A DNA stretch of 64,000 nucleotides from Arachis hypogaea. Its lineage: Eukaryota > Streptophyta > Magnoliopsida > Fabales > Fabaceae. The notes below the pieces were generated by a model that was not told where the DNA came from, made no database searches, and saw only the letters and a program-made list of their open reading frames with translations. Shown piece after piece: positions 20,846-33,000 of the stretch; within the stretch, counting starts at the first letter, position 1; the number at the start of each line of letters is the position of its first letter. The stretch lies in the NCBI RefSeq assembly GCF_003086295.3, contig NC_092048.1, positions 108,888,276 to 108,952,275 of the forward strand. Direction: 5' to 3'. Position numbers and translations under genes: made by a program.

Positions 20846-22986
20846 TTAGGGTTGTTGATGACTGTAGTGTCTCAGCTTGTCCCCCCTCACTGTGAGCTTC
20901 CTTTTTGTTCCTTGATGCTCAATTTCAGCATGCTCAAGTGAGAGTATTTTGCAAACAGTATAGTAGTCATTGGCTTGTTGGCTTGTTCCCAATTACTGAT
21001 AGATCAACTGTACTTTATCACCCTTGGAGAACCCCTCAGTTGGGATCTTCTTGTTCTTCTACCCCTTTTGAGTCTATTTCTTGCTTTTCTTTCTTCTTTT
21101 TGTTGATCCTTCTTCCTTGACAGTAGGCTTTACCTTAGGGCTTTTCTTCTCAGTGGTTAACACTTCAATTTCTTCTTGATTTCCCTCTTCGCCTTGCACA
21201 GTCTCATTCTCCTTTTGCCTTACTGTGTTGTTTGTTTCTTGTCTTGGAAAATAATCAATGATTTCCTTGCTAGTTCCTTCCTTCCACTGTAAGTCTTCTT
21301 TGTCAATTTCTATGCAGTTTTTCTTTTCATCTCTGAGCTGTCTCTCTAGAAAGACATTCAAGGTGATGCTTTCATCATGCATTCTGAGGGTCAGCTCTCC
21401 CTGCTCCATGTCTATAATGGCCCTAGCAGTGGCCAAGAATGGTCTCCCTAGTATAATAGAATCACCTTCATCCTCATCTGAGTCTAAGACCACAAAGTCT
21501 GCAGGGAATATGAATTTGTCCACCTTAACTAGAAGGTTTTCAATCGCACCCCTGGGACATATCACTGACTTATCCACCAGTTCCAGAGACATTTGTATTG
21601 GCTTCACTTCCTCTATACAAAGCTTTTTCACCAAAGAAGAGGGCATTAGGTTGATACTTGCCCCTAAATCACACATTGCCTTGTTGATGATCAATTTTCC
21701 AATGGTACAAGGCAGAAAGAAACTTCCAGGGTCTTCAAGTTTGGGTGGAAGCCCTTTTTGAATTAATGCCCTGCATTCTTCAGTGAGCAATATAGTTTCT
21801 TTCTCATGCCAACTTCTCTTCTTATTGATGAGATCTTTCAGGAATTTCGCATATAGAGGCATCTGCTCCAATGCCTCAGCCAAAGGGATGTTTATCTCCA
21901 GCCTCTTGAAACCTCAAGGAATTTATGGAAGTGTTGATCCTTGGTTTCTTTATTGAATCTTTGGGGGTATGGCAGTTGAGGTGTAAAGCTCTTTTCCACT
22001 TGCTGCTGTCTTGGAGCTAGCTCTCCCATGATCTGCTTCCCTTTCCTCAAATTTTGTGGTTGGTTATCCTTTTCCTTAAGCTCCTCTGGGACATACTTGC
22101 TTGTTGTCACATCCTTGTTGCTAGCTTCCTCTGTCTCTGTTGGATCTTTGTTGCTTTCTATAAGCTTCTTGGTTGCTTCTTTGTTGTCCACAAATGTCTT
22201 CCCATTCCTTAGCTATATAGCTTTGCACTCCTCTTTTGGATTAGGAATGGTGTCGCTTGGTAATGAGCTTGATGGTCTTTCCATGGCAATTTGCTTGGAA
22301 AGCTGCTCAATCTGCCTTTCCATATTTTTCATGGAAGCTTCCTAGTTCTTGGTTGTCATCTCTTGGTGCTTCATCATTTTCTCCATTAACATCTCCAAGC
22401 TGGAGATTCTCTGAGAGTCTTGTGATGCTTGTGGTGGGTTGTGAGATGTTAGAGGTGGATGATAAGTGTTTTGGTTGGCGTTTGGTTAGTGGATGGATAA
22501 TGGTTGGAGGTGAGGTAAGTGTTTGGGGTTTTCTGTATGAATTATGGTTGGTGGTTAGCTGGTTGTAGTTTTGGTTGTTTCTTGAAGTGTTTTGATTTAG
22601 ATTCCTTTGCCATGGTTGCTAGTTCTGGTTGTGGCTATCTCCCCATCTAAAGTTTGGGTGATTCTTCCAGGAAGGGTTGTAAGTGTCACCATAAAACTTC
22701 ACTTGATCCAGAACCTTGGTTGTGCACATATTGAATTTTGCTCTTACTGTTAATCCTCTTGATTTTCTTCATTCTGCCCCCAAGAGTTGATGGTTAGCTT
22801 GTGACATTCACTGATGCAACTTGTAAGCTATCAATCCTCTTAGCCATTTGCTCAAATTGTTGCTGACTTTGCTGCTGCATCACTTTGTGTTGAGCTAGGA
22901 TTATGTCTACTCCCTCCAATTCTAGCACTCCTTTCCTCTGTGATGGTTGGCGTTGTCTCTGATGAGCAAAGAAATATTGGTTGTTT
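20846..22986 (-). pseudogene. Gag-protease fused in frame to the integrase tail (C), N-terminus in gap
   Basis: Protease lies in the open stretch 21883-21074 ([30 protein letters not shown]). After the stop at 21074 the same frame goes on to a stop at 20846 and encodes the end of integrase (a GDKV segment and a KLTV...GDKLRHY segment, homologous to the last 70 residues of the pol of A). About 900 residues of RT, RNase H and integrase are absent without loss of frame. Stops at 21074, 21059 and 20993 are TAG, TAG and TAA, all explainable as mutated Gln codons. A frameshift lies near 21905, and gag continues with further breaks to the N gap. Confidence 0.8.
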
Positions 22987-23986
22987 NNNNNNNNNNNNNN
23001 NNNNNNNNNNNNNNNNNNNNNNNNNNNNNNNNNNNNNNNNNNNNNNNNNNNNNNNNNNNNNNNNNNNNNNNNNNNNNNNNNNNNNNNNNNNNNNNNNNNN
23101 NNNNNNNNNNNNNNNNNNNNNNNNNNNNNNNNNNNNNNNNNNNNNNNNNNNNNNNNNNNNNNNNNNNNNNNNNNNNNNNNNNNNNNNNNNNNNNNNNNNN
23201 NNNNNNNNNNNNNNNNNNNNNNNNNNNNNNNNNNNNNNNNNNNNNNNNNNNNNNNNNNNNNNNNNNNNNNNNNNNNNNNNNNNNNNNNNNNNNNNNNNNN
23301 NNNNNNNNNNNNNNNNNNNNNNNNNNNNNNNNNNNNNNNNNNNNNNNNNNNNNNNNNNNNNNNNNNNNNNNNNNNNNNNNNNNNNNNNNNNNNNNNNNNN
23401 NNNNNNNNNNNNNNNNNNNNNNNNNNNNNNNNNNNNNNNNNNNNNNNNNNNNNNNNNNNNNNNNNNNNNNNNNNNNNNNNNNNNNNNNNNNNNNNNNNNN
23501 NNNNNNNNNNNNNNNNNNNNNNNNNNNNNNNNNNNNNNNNNNNNNNNNNNNNNNNNNNNNNNNNNNNNNNNNNNNNNNNNNNNNNNNNNNNNNNNNNNNN
23601 NNNNNNNNNNNNNNNNNNNNNNNNNNNNNNNNNNNNNNNNNNNNNNNNNNNNNNNNNNNNNNNNNNNNNNNNNNNNNNNNNNNNNNNNNNNNNNNNNNNN
23701 NNNNNNNNNNNNNNNNNNNNNNNNNNNNNNNNNNNNNNNNNNNNNNNNNNNNNNNNNNNNNNNNNNNNNNNNNNNNNNNNNNNNNNNNNNNNNNNNNNNN
23801 NNNNNNNNNNNNNNNNNNNNNNNNNNNNNNNNNNNNNNNNNNNNNNNNNNNNNNNNNNNNNNNNNNNNNNNNNNNNNNNNNNNNNNNNNNNNNNNNNNNN
23901 NNNNNNNNNNNNNNNNNNNNNNNNNNNNNNNNNNNNNNNNNNNNNNNNNNNNNNNNNNNNNNNNNNNNNNNNNNNNNNNNNNNNNN
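22987..23986. other. Assembly gap of 1000 N
   Basis: Exactly 1000 undetermined bases, the size of a conventional placeholder, so the true distance and possibly the order of the two sides are unknown. Frames that run through it are artefacts. Confidence 0.98.
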
Positions 23987-24158
23987 TGGCAGACTCAACT
24001 TCTCCAGAGTGTTCCAAAATTTTTTCTAAGTGTTCGGTTCCTGTTTTAAAAATTCTACATGATAAAAACAAGTAAAACAAAGGAAAACAGTAAAATTCAA
24101 TAAAATTAAACAAATAATATAATCACTCAATGGAAAATAACCAAGGATACGAAATCAT
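23987..24158 (-). other. 3' noncoding remnant of element F
   Basis: A-rich sequence without an ORF, between the gap and the post-pol hairpin block of F. The 3' LTR of F, if present, would be in the gap. Confidence 0.5.
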
Positions 24159-24205
24159 CGGGTTGCCTCCTGACAAGTGCTTCTTTAACGTCACTAGCTT
24201 GACTG
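24159..24205 (-). promoter_or_regulatory. Post-pol hairpin block of F
   Basis: Element sense GTCA-AGCTAG-TGAC and AGGAGGCAACCCGA. The second stem is damaged (GTCAGG against CCCGAT). Confidence 0.45.
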
Positions 24206-26127
24206 TCAGTTCTGATAATTCAGCAGATGAGCGGACTTTTGGCGATCAATCACGCCTCCAAGATAGTGCTTCAACCTCTGGCCATTCACTGTAAATTTTC
24301 TGTCAGAATTCTCTCCTATATTTTCACATGGCCATATGGTGAAGCTCTGGTAACCACAAACGGTCCTGACCACCGGGATTTCAGCTTCCCGGGAAAGAGT
24401 TTGAGCCTTGAATTATATAGAAGCACTCTCTATCCTGGCTCAAAGACTCTGATGGTAATCTTTTGTCATGCAGTAACTTGGTTTTCTCCTTATAGAGCTT
24501 GGCATTCTCATAGGCTGAATATATGAATTTATCAAGCTCATTCAACTGAAGCATTCGCTTAATTCCTGCAACTTCTGAATCAAGATTCAGATACCTGATT
24601 GCCCAGTAAGCTTTTATGCTCTACTCAACTGGCAAGTAACATGCTTTGCATAGAACAACTGATAAGGGGACATGCCAATAGGAGTCTTGTAAGCCGTCCG
24701 GTATGCCAAATAGAGCATCATCAAGCTTCCTAGACCAGTCCTTTCTTGAAACACTGACGGTCTTTTCTAGAATCCGCTTGAGTTCCCTGTTGGAGACTTC
24801 AACCTGTCCACTTGTCTGATGGTGATAGGGGGTTGCCACTTTATGACGGACTCTATATCTCTGCGAAGTGAGTCCAGCTGTCTATTACCGAAATGACTTC
24901 TACCATCACTAATGAGTGTCCTTGGGACACCAAACCGGCTAAAATATATCTCTAAAGAAAGCTCATCACCACCTTGGCATCATTGGTGGGTAGAGCCATG
25001 GCTTCCACCCACTTGGACACATAATCAACTACCACTAGAATATAGTTGTTTGAATGTGAGGGTGGAAAAGGTCCCATGAAATCAATACCCCAAACATCAA
25101 ATAACTCAACCTCAAGAATCCCCTGCTGTGGAATCTCATGGTTGGCAGGAATATTCGTGGCTTTTTCACATCTGTCACAGTGCTTCACAAATTCTCTGGA
25201 GTACCTGAAGAGAGTCGGCCAGTAAAACCAGCTCTGAAGGACTTTTGTACCTGTCCTTTCGCCACCGAAGTGGCCTCCATAATCGGAACCATGATAGTGC
25301 CAAAGAATCTGCTATTTCTCCTCATCTAGGACACATCTCCGGATTATACCATCTGAACACCTTTCAAAAAGGTATGGTTCCTCCCAAATGTAGTACTTTG
25401 CATCAGTCAATAGCTTCTTTACTTGTTGCCTACTGTACTTCTTTGGAATAAAATTCATGGCTTGTAATTTGCAATATGTGCAAACCATGGGGCCTGCTGA
25501 ATGAGAAATAATTGTTCATCCGAAAATGTATCAGTCATAGCTGTGGATGGTTGTACTCCTTTTCGAGGCTCTATTCTGGAAAGATGGTCGGCTACTTGAT
25601 TTCTGGCCCTTTTCTGTCCTTTATTTCAATGTCAAACTTCTGGAGGAGCACACCCATCTAATTAATCTTGGTTTATAGTCCTGTTTGGTTAGAAGGTACT
25701 TCAAAGCAGCATGATCAGTATAAACAATAACCTTAGAACTAATTAGATATGACCTAAACTTATCAACATCATACACAATAGCTAATAGTTCTTTCTCTGT
25801 AGTTGTGTAATTCCTTTTGAGCATCATTTAACACACGACTAGCATAGTAAATGACATGTACAAGCTTGCATGCCTCTATCCTAAAACAGCTCCTATAGAA
25901 AATCACTAGCATCACACATCAATTCAAATGGTAAATCCCAGTCAGGGGGAGCTATAATGGGAGCAGAAGTAAGGTTGCTTTCAGAGTTTTAAAAGCATGC
26001 AGGCAGTCAGCATCAAACACAAAGGAACATCAACAACCAATAGGTTGCTTAGTGGCTTAGCAATTTTTGAAAATCCTTTATAAATCTTCTATAAAATCCT
26101 GCATGACCCAAGAAACTCCTACTGCTT
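24206..26127 (-). pseudogene. Decayed 3' half of an Athila-like pol (element F)
   Basis: RT end (near 26127), RNase H (25827-25621, with [12 protein letters not shown] and [10 protein letters not shown]), integrase core (25188-24952 with GIDFMGPFP; 24839-24621 with [17 protein letters not shown]) and the tail [10 protein letters not shown] before a TGA at 24206. It is split by several frameshifts and is clearly diverged from A, so it is another family member. It ends abruptly in the RT segment FLGHAG where the LTR of B begins; the rest of RT is not found on the far side of B. Confidence 0.85.
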
Positions 26128-28453
26128 AGATGCACATAATAGTATGTACGTTTAGGAAATTGCACGATCGGCAAAATTCCTTCCGGCAAGTGCACCGGTT
26201 ATCGTCAAGTAAAAACTCACAATAGAGTGAGGTCGAATCCCACAAGGATTGGTTGAGTGAGCAATTCGGATTAGAAGTGGTGTTCTAGTTGAGCGGAATC
26301 AAGATTGAGATGAGAATTGCGGAATGTAAAATTGGCGGTAAAAGTAAATGACAAGAAATTGAAATGGCGAATCTTAAATTGCAATGAATTAAAGAGCAGA
26401 AATAAATTGCTGAAATTAAAAGGGAATGGGGGTGTTGCATGAATTGAGTTGCAGAATGTAAAGAGAAAGGGAAATCAGAAATGGGGAATTCATTGGGTTA
26501 TAGGAGATATTGAGATCTCCGAATCAAAACATGTTTATCTCTTCCTCAACCAATGCGTTCATTGAATTTTGCTTGGCAATCTTATATGATTGGATCCCAA
26601 TCCTTGGCTCACAATCTCTCTAAAACAAACAAATTCCCAATCCTTGGTTTAAATGTTCATAAGAAGAGATGATGCTTGATCACTGATATACCACACAATT
26701 CATGAACCACAATTTGGTAGGATTACATGTCACAATATCCATCCAAACCCCAATCCAATCACTGTGAGAAGCTTCTCTAGCATGAATCCTCCATTCCTTC
26801 CCAAGGCTCCGAAGGATCCAAGTATGAGTAGTTTCTTTCCAAGACAACTACTCAATGGAATTAGATCGAGAAGCTTTCTAACAAAATTCAGAGAAAAGAT
26901 TGAAGAAGAAGATAAACTATTATTGATTCATTGAATTACAATAGAGCTCCCTAACCCAATGAAAGGGGGTTTAGTGAATCATAGCTCTGAATTCAATTAC
27001 AAAGAAAAGGAAAACTAGCTAAAAGTGAAAGTAAAAGTTCCTTCTAACTTAACTTCTATCCTATTTATACACTTTCTATATTGAGCTTCAGTTGTGCTTC
27101 TTGGGCTTTGAGGCCTCTCCTTGCTTTCCTTTGCCTTGGGTTTATGATCCATAACCTTGATGAGGTTGTTGATCCAAATCCTGTAACATTTATTGAGCCA
27201 ACTTAGTGATAATCAAATAATGACACATGACTCAATAAATTGAGATTTCAAACTCATCAATCCTTCAGGCCCAATCCCATAAACCATGATATTCAATTGG
27301 GTTTCATACCAAAGTAAGTTTAAGTTAATATTTGTGCTCAAAGACTAACTTAAATCACAATATTTTTGGCCCAGAAACCTTTTCCAAGAGTGGCGTTTAA
27401 GTTGTAGTTTAAGCTTAAACTGCAGCTTAAACGCCAGGCACTTCCAGTGAGGCCTTTTGTAGAAGCACGTTTAAGCTTCAATTAAGGTTAAACTGAAGCT
27501 TAAACGTGGAAATGGAAGAAGGTAGCCCTGGAGAGTCATGTAGTCGAACACGTTTAAGCTTCAGTTTAAGGTTAAACTGAAGCTTAAACGTGGAATAGGA
27601 AGGCAGCCCTGGAGGTCGAACACGTTTAACCTCCAGTTTAGGTCAAACTGGAGGTTAAACGTGGAAAAGGGTGGAGGCATACTGGAGGTCGAACACGTTT
27701 AACCTCCAGTTTGAGGTCAAACTGGAGGTTAAACGTGGAAGCTTGAATGGTGGCCCTGGAGGTTAAACGTGGAGATGGAGAGAGCAACCCTGGAGTAGAA
27801 AAGCTATCGAACACGTTTAAGCTCCAGTTTGAGTCAAACTGGAGCTTAAACGTGGAATGGCTCCCTGGTACTCTTCCTGTTCTGGCGTTTAACCTCCAGT
27901 TTGAGGTCAAACTGGAGGTTAAACGTGGAACTCCTCCCTGGTGGCATACTCATTCTGGCGTTTAACCTCCAGTTTGAGGTCAAACTGGAGGTTAAACGTG
28001 GAATACTCCTTAAGTGAGGCTTTTCATTCTGGCGTTTAACCTCCAGTTTGAGGTCAAACTGGAGGTTAAACTTCAATCCCAGCATTTCTTATCCTTCATG
28101 ATTTTGGCGTTTAAGCTCCAGTTTAGGCTTAAACTGGAACTTAAACTCCACATGTGATATTCAAGCTTCCTTTATTGATTTTGTTGCTTCCTTGCTTAGC
28201 CTCTTCTTCCCTGAAATCATCCAAACAATTGCATCAAAGTCTTGCAAAATTTCATGAGAATTCTTTCATTCATAGCATTTAAGTAATATAACTAAAACTC
28301 ATGGAATTTGCATCAAAATCATATTGTTTGGATGGTTCATTACTTTGTCTTCATTTAACCATTTTTGGTTACTTTAAGCTCAAGAAAATGCATAAAACAA
28401 CTAAAACTAACAGAAAAATGCTAGTGAAACTAGCCTATGATGCCTTGGCATCA
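26128..28453 (-). repeat. 3' LTR of B (2326 bp)
   Basis: The start is irregular (AGATGCACATAATAG for TGATGCGCATAAACG), and the first 1 kb has many single-base losses against the other copies. Its differences from the right LTR include CTTCAATTAA near 27475, ATTGAATTTT near 26570 and GAGGTTGTTG near 27163. The first is shared with the left LTR of A. TATA box at 27061-27069. Confidence 0.9.
27393..28147. repeat. Hairpin array in the 3' LTR of B
   Basis: The ten-unit array of the A/B LTR with a few one-base losses (for example CCAGTTTAGG for CCAGTTTGAGG near 27637). Confidence 0.88.
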
Positions 28454-30035
28454 CAACACCAAACTTAATACTTGCTTGTCCCTAAGCAAGTCCTGAGTTA
28501 TTTGAGAAGAAAGTATGAAACAGAAAGCAATTACATTGGCTATATTAGCAAGCATTTGAAGTTCATCAGAAGGGTTTTATGCAGAAAGTTGCAGCATCAT
28601 TTTTTCATACTTATCAGGTAGATTATCACTTTTTCATTGCATCCATCAAAAATTGCTATGGCCTCTTGTTATTCTTATGTCTTTGGCACTTTTCTCTTCT
28701 TTGTTTTTCTTTTCTTTTTCTTAGAGCTTCTTTTGCTCCTTGTTTGCTTAGTGTCATGTGTTTCACAAGCCTTTGGCATTTTCTTTTTCTTATCAGTGCA
28801 CTACACATATCCACCTTAGGCATTTTAGTTCACATTTCTTCTTGAGACATTGGTGCCCAGCACCTCTTGTGTGACTAAATGTTTTGTATTTAGGTTGCTC
28901 TTGATAATGGACTTTTGGTTGATAATCCCGGGTTAGTTAACCCAAGTTACCAAGTGTTGAAACACTCCTCAGAACCTATTCATCCAAGCATATCCTTAAT
29001 ACATAAACACCACAGGCATTTGTCTCAGAAGTTCAAACCATTGGTACCTAGCTTATTTTCTCAATTTTTTGCTTTTTGGTTGCCTTTTTCCGTGGCTTTT
29101 CTTTTTCTTTTTCTTTCTTTTCATGGCCAAAGACATTTATTCATCAAGATCCATAGACAATGTTCACTTTCTACATAAAAAAATGATAATTCTACACTCT
29201 AATTTTAGTGATCTGACTAAACAATCAAGCATGCATACCACCACTTGATTCTACTTGATTTGTCACTAATTTAGCCAAGTTACTTTTGTTCAAACTTTTC
29301 TTTTATTTTTTTGGAAACAGAACAAGCATGGCACGCACTTGTTTAAGAAGGTGAAGTTATATCCAAACATCTAGGCATTCACTTTATTCAAGGCAATTAA
29401 CAAACAGACATACTAAAAAAAACTACACATTCCAGAAAGATTCAACATTTACAGTTTAAACCAGAACACGCATGCTTTTGTTTGCCCTTTTTAAAGAATT
29501 AGCAAGGAACAATACCACCTTGTGAAATTCCTTGTTTTCTCTTTGTTGTCAGGAAACAATTTGATTTCTCCTTCTTCTTCCTAAATGTTGCTTCATGCTT
29601 TAAGTTCTTGTTTCCTTTCCTGCAAAGAGTAATGAAGTTGCTTGCTTCTCAAGCACTTGAGTGGTCAGCTCAACTATGTGTGGGTAAGTATCGGATTCTT
29701 AGATTGGTGTGTGAACACCAAACTTAGTCTCCCACTTACTTCTCTGTTCTTTGAATCCTTGAGTTATCTTGGAATGATGTTGCTACTAAGGTTTTAAGCA
29801 TTTCTGTGACTGCTTAGAATAGTTGTTCCTTTCATATAATTCAAAGGTTGTTGTGTTCAGTTGATCTTTATGGTGGAACACCAAACTTAGAGTCACACAT
29901 TCCCCTTTGACTTATTGATCCATGAATTCATTGTTTGGTGTGAAACACCAAACTTAATTCTTTGCAATGCACAGAAACTACTTTACCCTTTTTATTGAAA
30001 CAAATAAAAGAAACAGCAACAAGGTATTACCTCAG
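28454..30035 (-). other. 3' noncoding region of B
   Basis: Copy of 1289-2880, with the PPT module beside the LTR and CACCAAACTTA motifs near 29716, 29880 and 29946. No supportable ORF. Confidence 0.7.
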
Positions 30036-30082
30036 GTTGGGTTGCCTCCCAACAAGCGCTTCTTTAACGTCATTAGCTTGAC
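30036..30082 (-). promoter_or_regulatory. Post-pol hairpin block of B
   Basis: Identical to the block of A; the GTTGGG-AGGCAA-CCCAAC hairpin is the complement of 30036-30053. Confidence 0.6.
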
Positions 30083-30093
30083 GGTCAGCTTCC

Positions 30094-33000
30094 TCAGTTG
30101 AGGTGATATTTAACTTTGTCCTTCTCCTCCACATCTCCCAAGTAATGTTTGAGTCTTTGACCGTTAACAATGAAGGTTCGTTGTGACTTTTCTTCCATGA
30201 TTCTACTTGTCCATAATTGGAGACCTTGGTGACAAGGAATGGTCCAGACCACCTTGATTTTAGCTTCCCTGGAAATAGCTTCAGCCTAGAATTGTAGAGC
30301 AATACTTTTTGCCCTTCTTCAAATTTCCTTGGGGCTATGTTGCTGTCATGCTTCTTCTTTGCTCTTTCTTTGTAAATTTTGGCATTCTCATAAGCTTCCG
30401 CTCTGAATTCTTCCAACTCTTGAATTTGCAACATCCTTCTTTCTCCAGCGGCTTTGTTGTCCAAGTTCAGAAGTTTCAAGGCCCAGTATGCCTTGTGCTC
30501 CAACTCCAGTGGCAGATGGCAAGCTTTTCCATATACTAGTTGGTAAGGAGACATTCTAATTGGTGTTTTGAAAGCTGTCCTATATGCCCAAAGAGCATCA
30601 TCTAGCTTAATCGACCAGTCCTTTCTCGAAGTTCCCACAGTTTTTTCCAGGATTCTTTTGAGTTCTCTGTTAGATATTTCGGCTTGCCCACTTGTCTGTG
30701 GATGGTATGGTGTGGCTACCCTGTGTTTGACTCCATATTTTAGGAGCAATGCCTCTAATGGTTTGTTGCAAAAGTGGCTTCCTCCATCACTGATGATTGC
30801 TCTTGGAACCCCAAAACGGCAAAAAATGTGTTTCTGAGGAAGTTCATGACTACCTTATTATCATTGGTTGGAGTTGCTATTGCTTCAACCCATTTAGAGA
30901 CATAGTCTACTGCCACAAGAATGTAATTATTTGAGTATGAGGAGGGAAAGGGTCCCATGAAATCTATCCCCCATACATCAAACAATTCAAGTTCCAGAAT
31001 GAATTGTTGTGGCATTTCATTTCTTCTTGGCAGGTTCCCAGCTTTCTGGCATTCATGGCAGTGCTTCACTAATTCTTTTGCATCTTTGAAGATAGTAGGC
31101 CAATAAAAACCACACTGCAACACCTTAGCTGCTGTTCTTTCTCCTGCAAAGTGCCCTCCATAAGTGGAGCCATGGCAGTCCCATAAAACTTCCCTTCCTT
31201 CTTCCTCGGATATGCATCTTCTGAGTATGCCATCGGAACATTTTTGAACAAGTATGGTTCGTCCCAGATGAAGTATTTGGCATCATTTACCAATTTCTTC
31301 CTTTGATGTTTGTTAAATTCCAAAGGTAAACTCCCAGTGGCCTTGAAGTTTGCTATGTCTGCAAACCAGGGTGCTTGTGAATTATCATGAGTTGTTCATC
31401 AGGAAAGCACTCATTTACATGTGTGCTTCCTTCTTCACATGGTATCCTTGATAAATGATCTGCCACCTTGTTTTCTACACCCTTCTGTCTTTGATTTCAA
31501 TGTCAAATTCCTGCAACAAAAGAACCCATCTAATAAGTCTCGGTTTAGATTCTTGTTTAGCAAGCAAATATTTTAAAGCTGAATGATCAGTGAAGACAAT
31601 GACTTTAGATCCAATGAGATAAGATCTAAATTTTCAAATGCAAAGACTATTGCCAAGAGTTCTTTTTCAGTGGTTGTGTAATTCCTTTGGTTAGCATTCA
31701 AGACTTTACTGGCATAATAAATCACATGTACCAAATTGTCTTTCCTTTGTCCTAACACTGCCCCAATAGCAAGGTCTGATGCATCACACATCAGTTCAAA
31801 GGTAAGTTCCAATCAGGTGGGCAATGATAGGTGCAGAGGACAGTTTTGCTTCAAAAGTTCATAGGCTAGCATGCAATTTTTATCAAATACAAAGGGTGTA
31901 TCAGAGACAAGCAAGTTACTCAAAGGTTTGGCTATTTTAGAAAAGTCTCTAATAAACCTTCTGTAAAAACCAGCGTGTCCCAAAAAGCTCCTAACTGCCT
32001 TGACATTACTTGGTGGAGGTAGTTTTTCAATGATTTCCACCTTAGCTCTGTCCACCTCCATGCCTCTATTAGAGATTTTGTGGCCAAGGACTATTCCTTC
32101 TGTGACCATGAAATGACACTTTTCCCAGTTTAATACTAGGTTAGTCTCTTGGCACCTCTTAAGCACCAAGGCAAGGTGGTGTAGGCAGCTGGGAAAAGAA
32201 TCCCCAAACACAGAAAAATCGTCCATGAAGACCTCAATAAATTTTTCAATCATGTCCGAAAAGATGGACAGCATGCATCTTTGGAAAGTGGCAGGTGCAT
32301 TGCACAATCCAAAGGGCATGCGTCTATAAGCAAAAACTCCATATGGACAAACAAATGATGTTTTCTCTTGATCACTAGGATCAACTACTATTTGGTTGTA
32401 GCCCGAATATCCATCCAAGAAGCAATAGTAAGCATGTCCGGCAAGCCTTTCAAGCATCTGATCCATGAATGGGAGTGGGAAATGATCTTTTCTGGTGGCT
32501 TCATTGAGCTTCCTGTAGTCTATGCACATCCTCCACCCAGTAACGGTTCTTGTGGGTATGAGTTCGTTCTTCTCATTTGGCACCACAGTTATGCCACCTT
32601 TCTTGGGAACTACATGGATGGGACTAACCCATGGGCTATCAGAAATGGGGTAGATTACCCCTGCCTGCCATAACTTCCTGACTTCCTTTTGTACCACTTC
32701 TTTCATGACGGGATTCAATCTTCTCTGAGCTTGAATGGAGGGTCTAGCATCTTCTTCTAACAAGATTTTATGCATGCATATGGATGAACTTATCCCCTTC
32801 AAATCAGCTAGGGTCCATCCAATGGCATCTTGATGAGTTTGCAGCACCTTGATCAATTCTTCTTCCTGTTCTTGGCTCAAGGCCGAGCTAATGATAACAG
32901 GGTGACTCTCATCACTACCCAAGTATGCATACTTGAGATTAGGGGGCAATGCTTTGAGCTCAGGTTTTGGTGCTTCCTTTTCTTCTTTCACTTTCTCTGG

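Larger units (their letters stand above)
17536..22986 (-). mobile_element. Element C: RT-less relative of A (5' end in the gap)
   Basis: 3' LTR 17536-19274, a 3' noncoding region similar in layout to that of A, the hairpin block, and a gag-protease ORF that runs directly into the C-terminal tail of integrase. RT, RNase H and the integrase core are missing. LTR ends (TGATG...GGCATCA) and the PPT module match the A type, but the LTR body and its hairpins differ. A candidate target-site duplication, AATGC, precedes 17536. Confidence 0.8.

Noticed and set aside
22794..24113. Long frames of 358-439 codons crossing the N gap
   Set aside because: They consist almost wholly of unknown residues from the 1000 N and are not genes.
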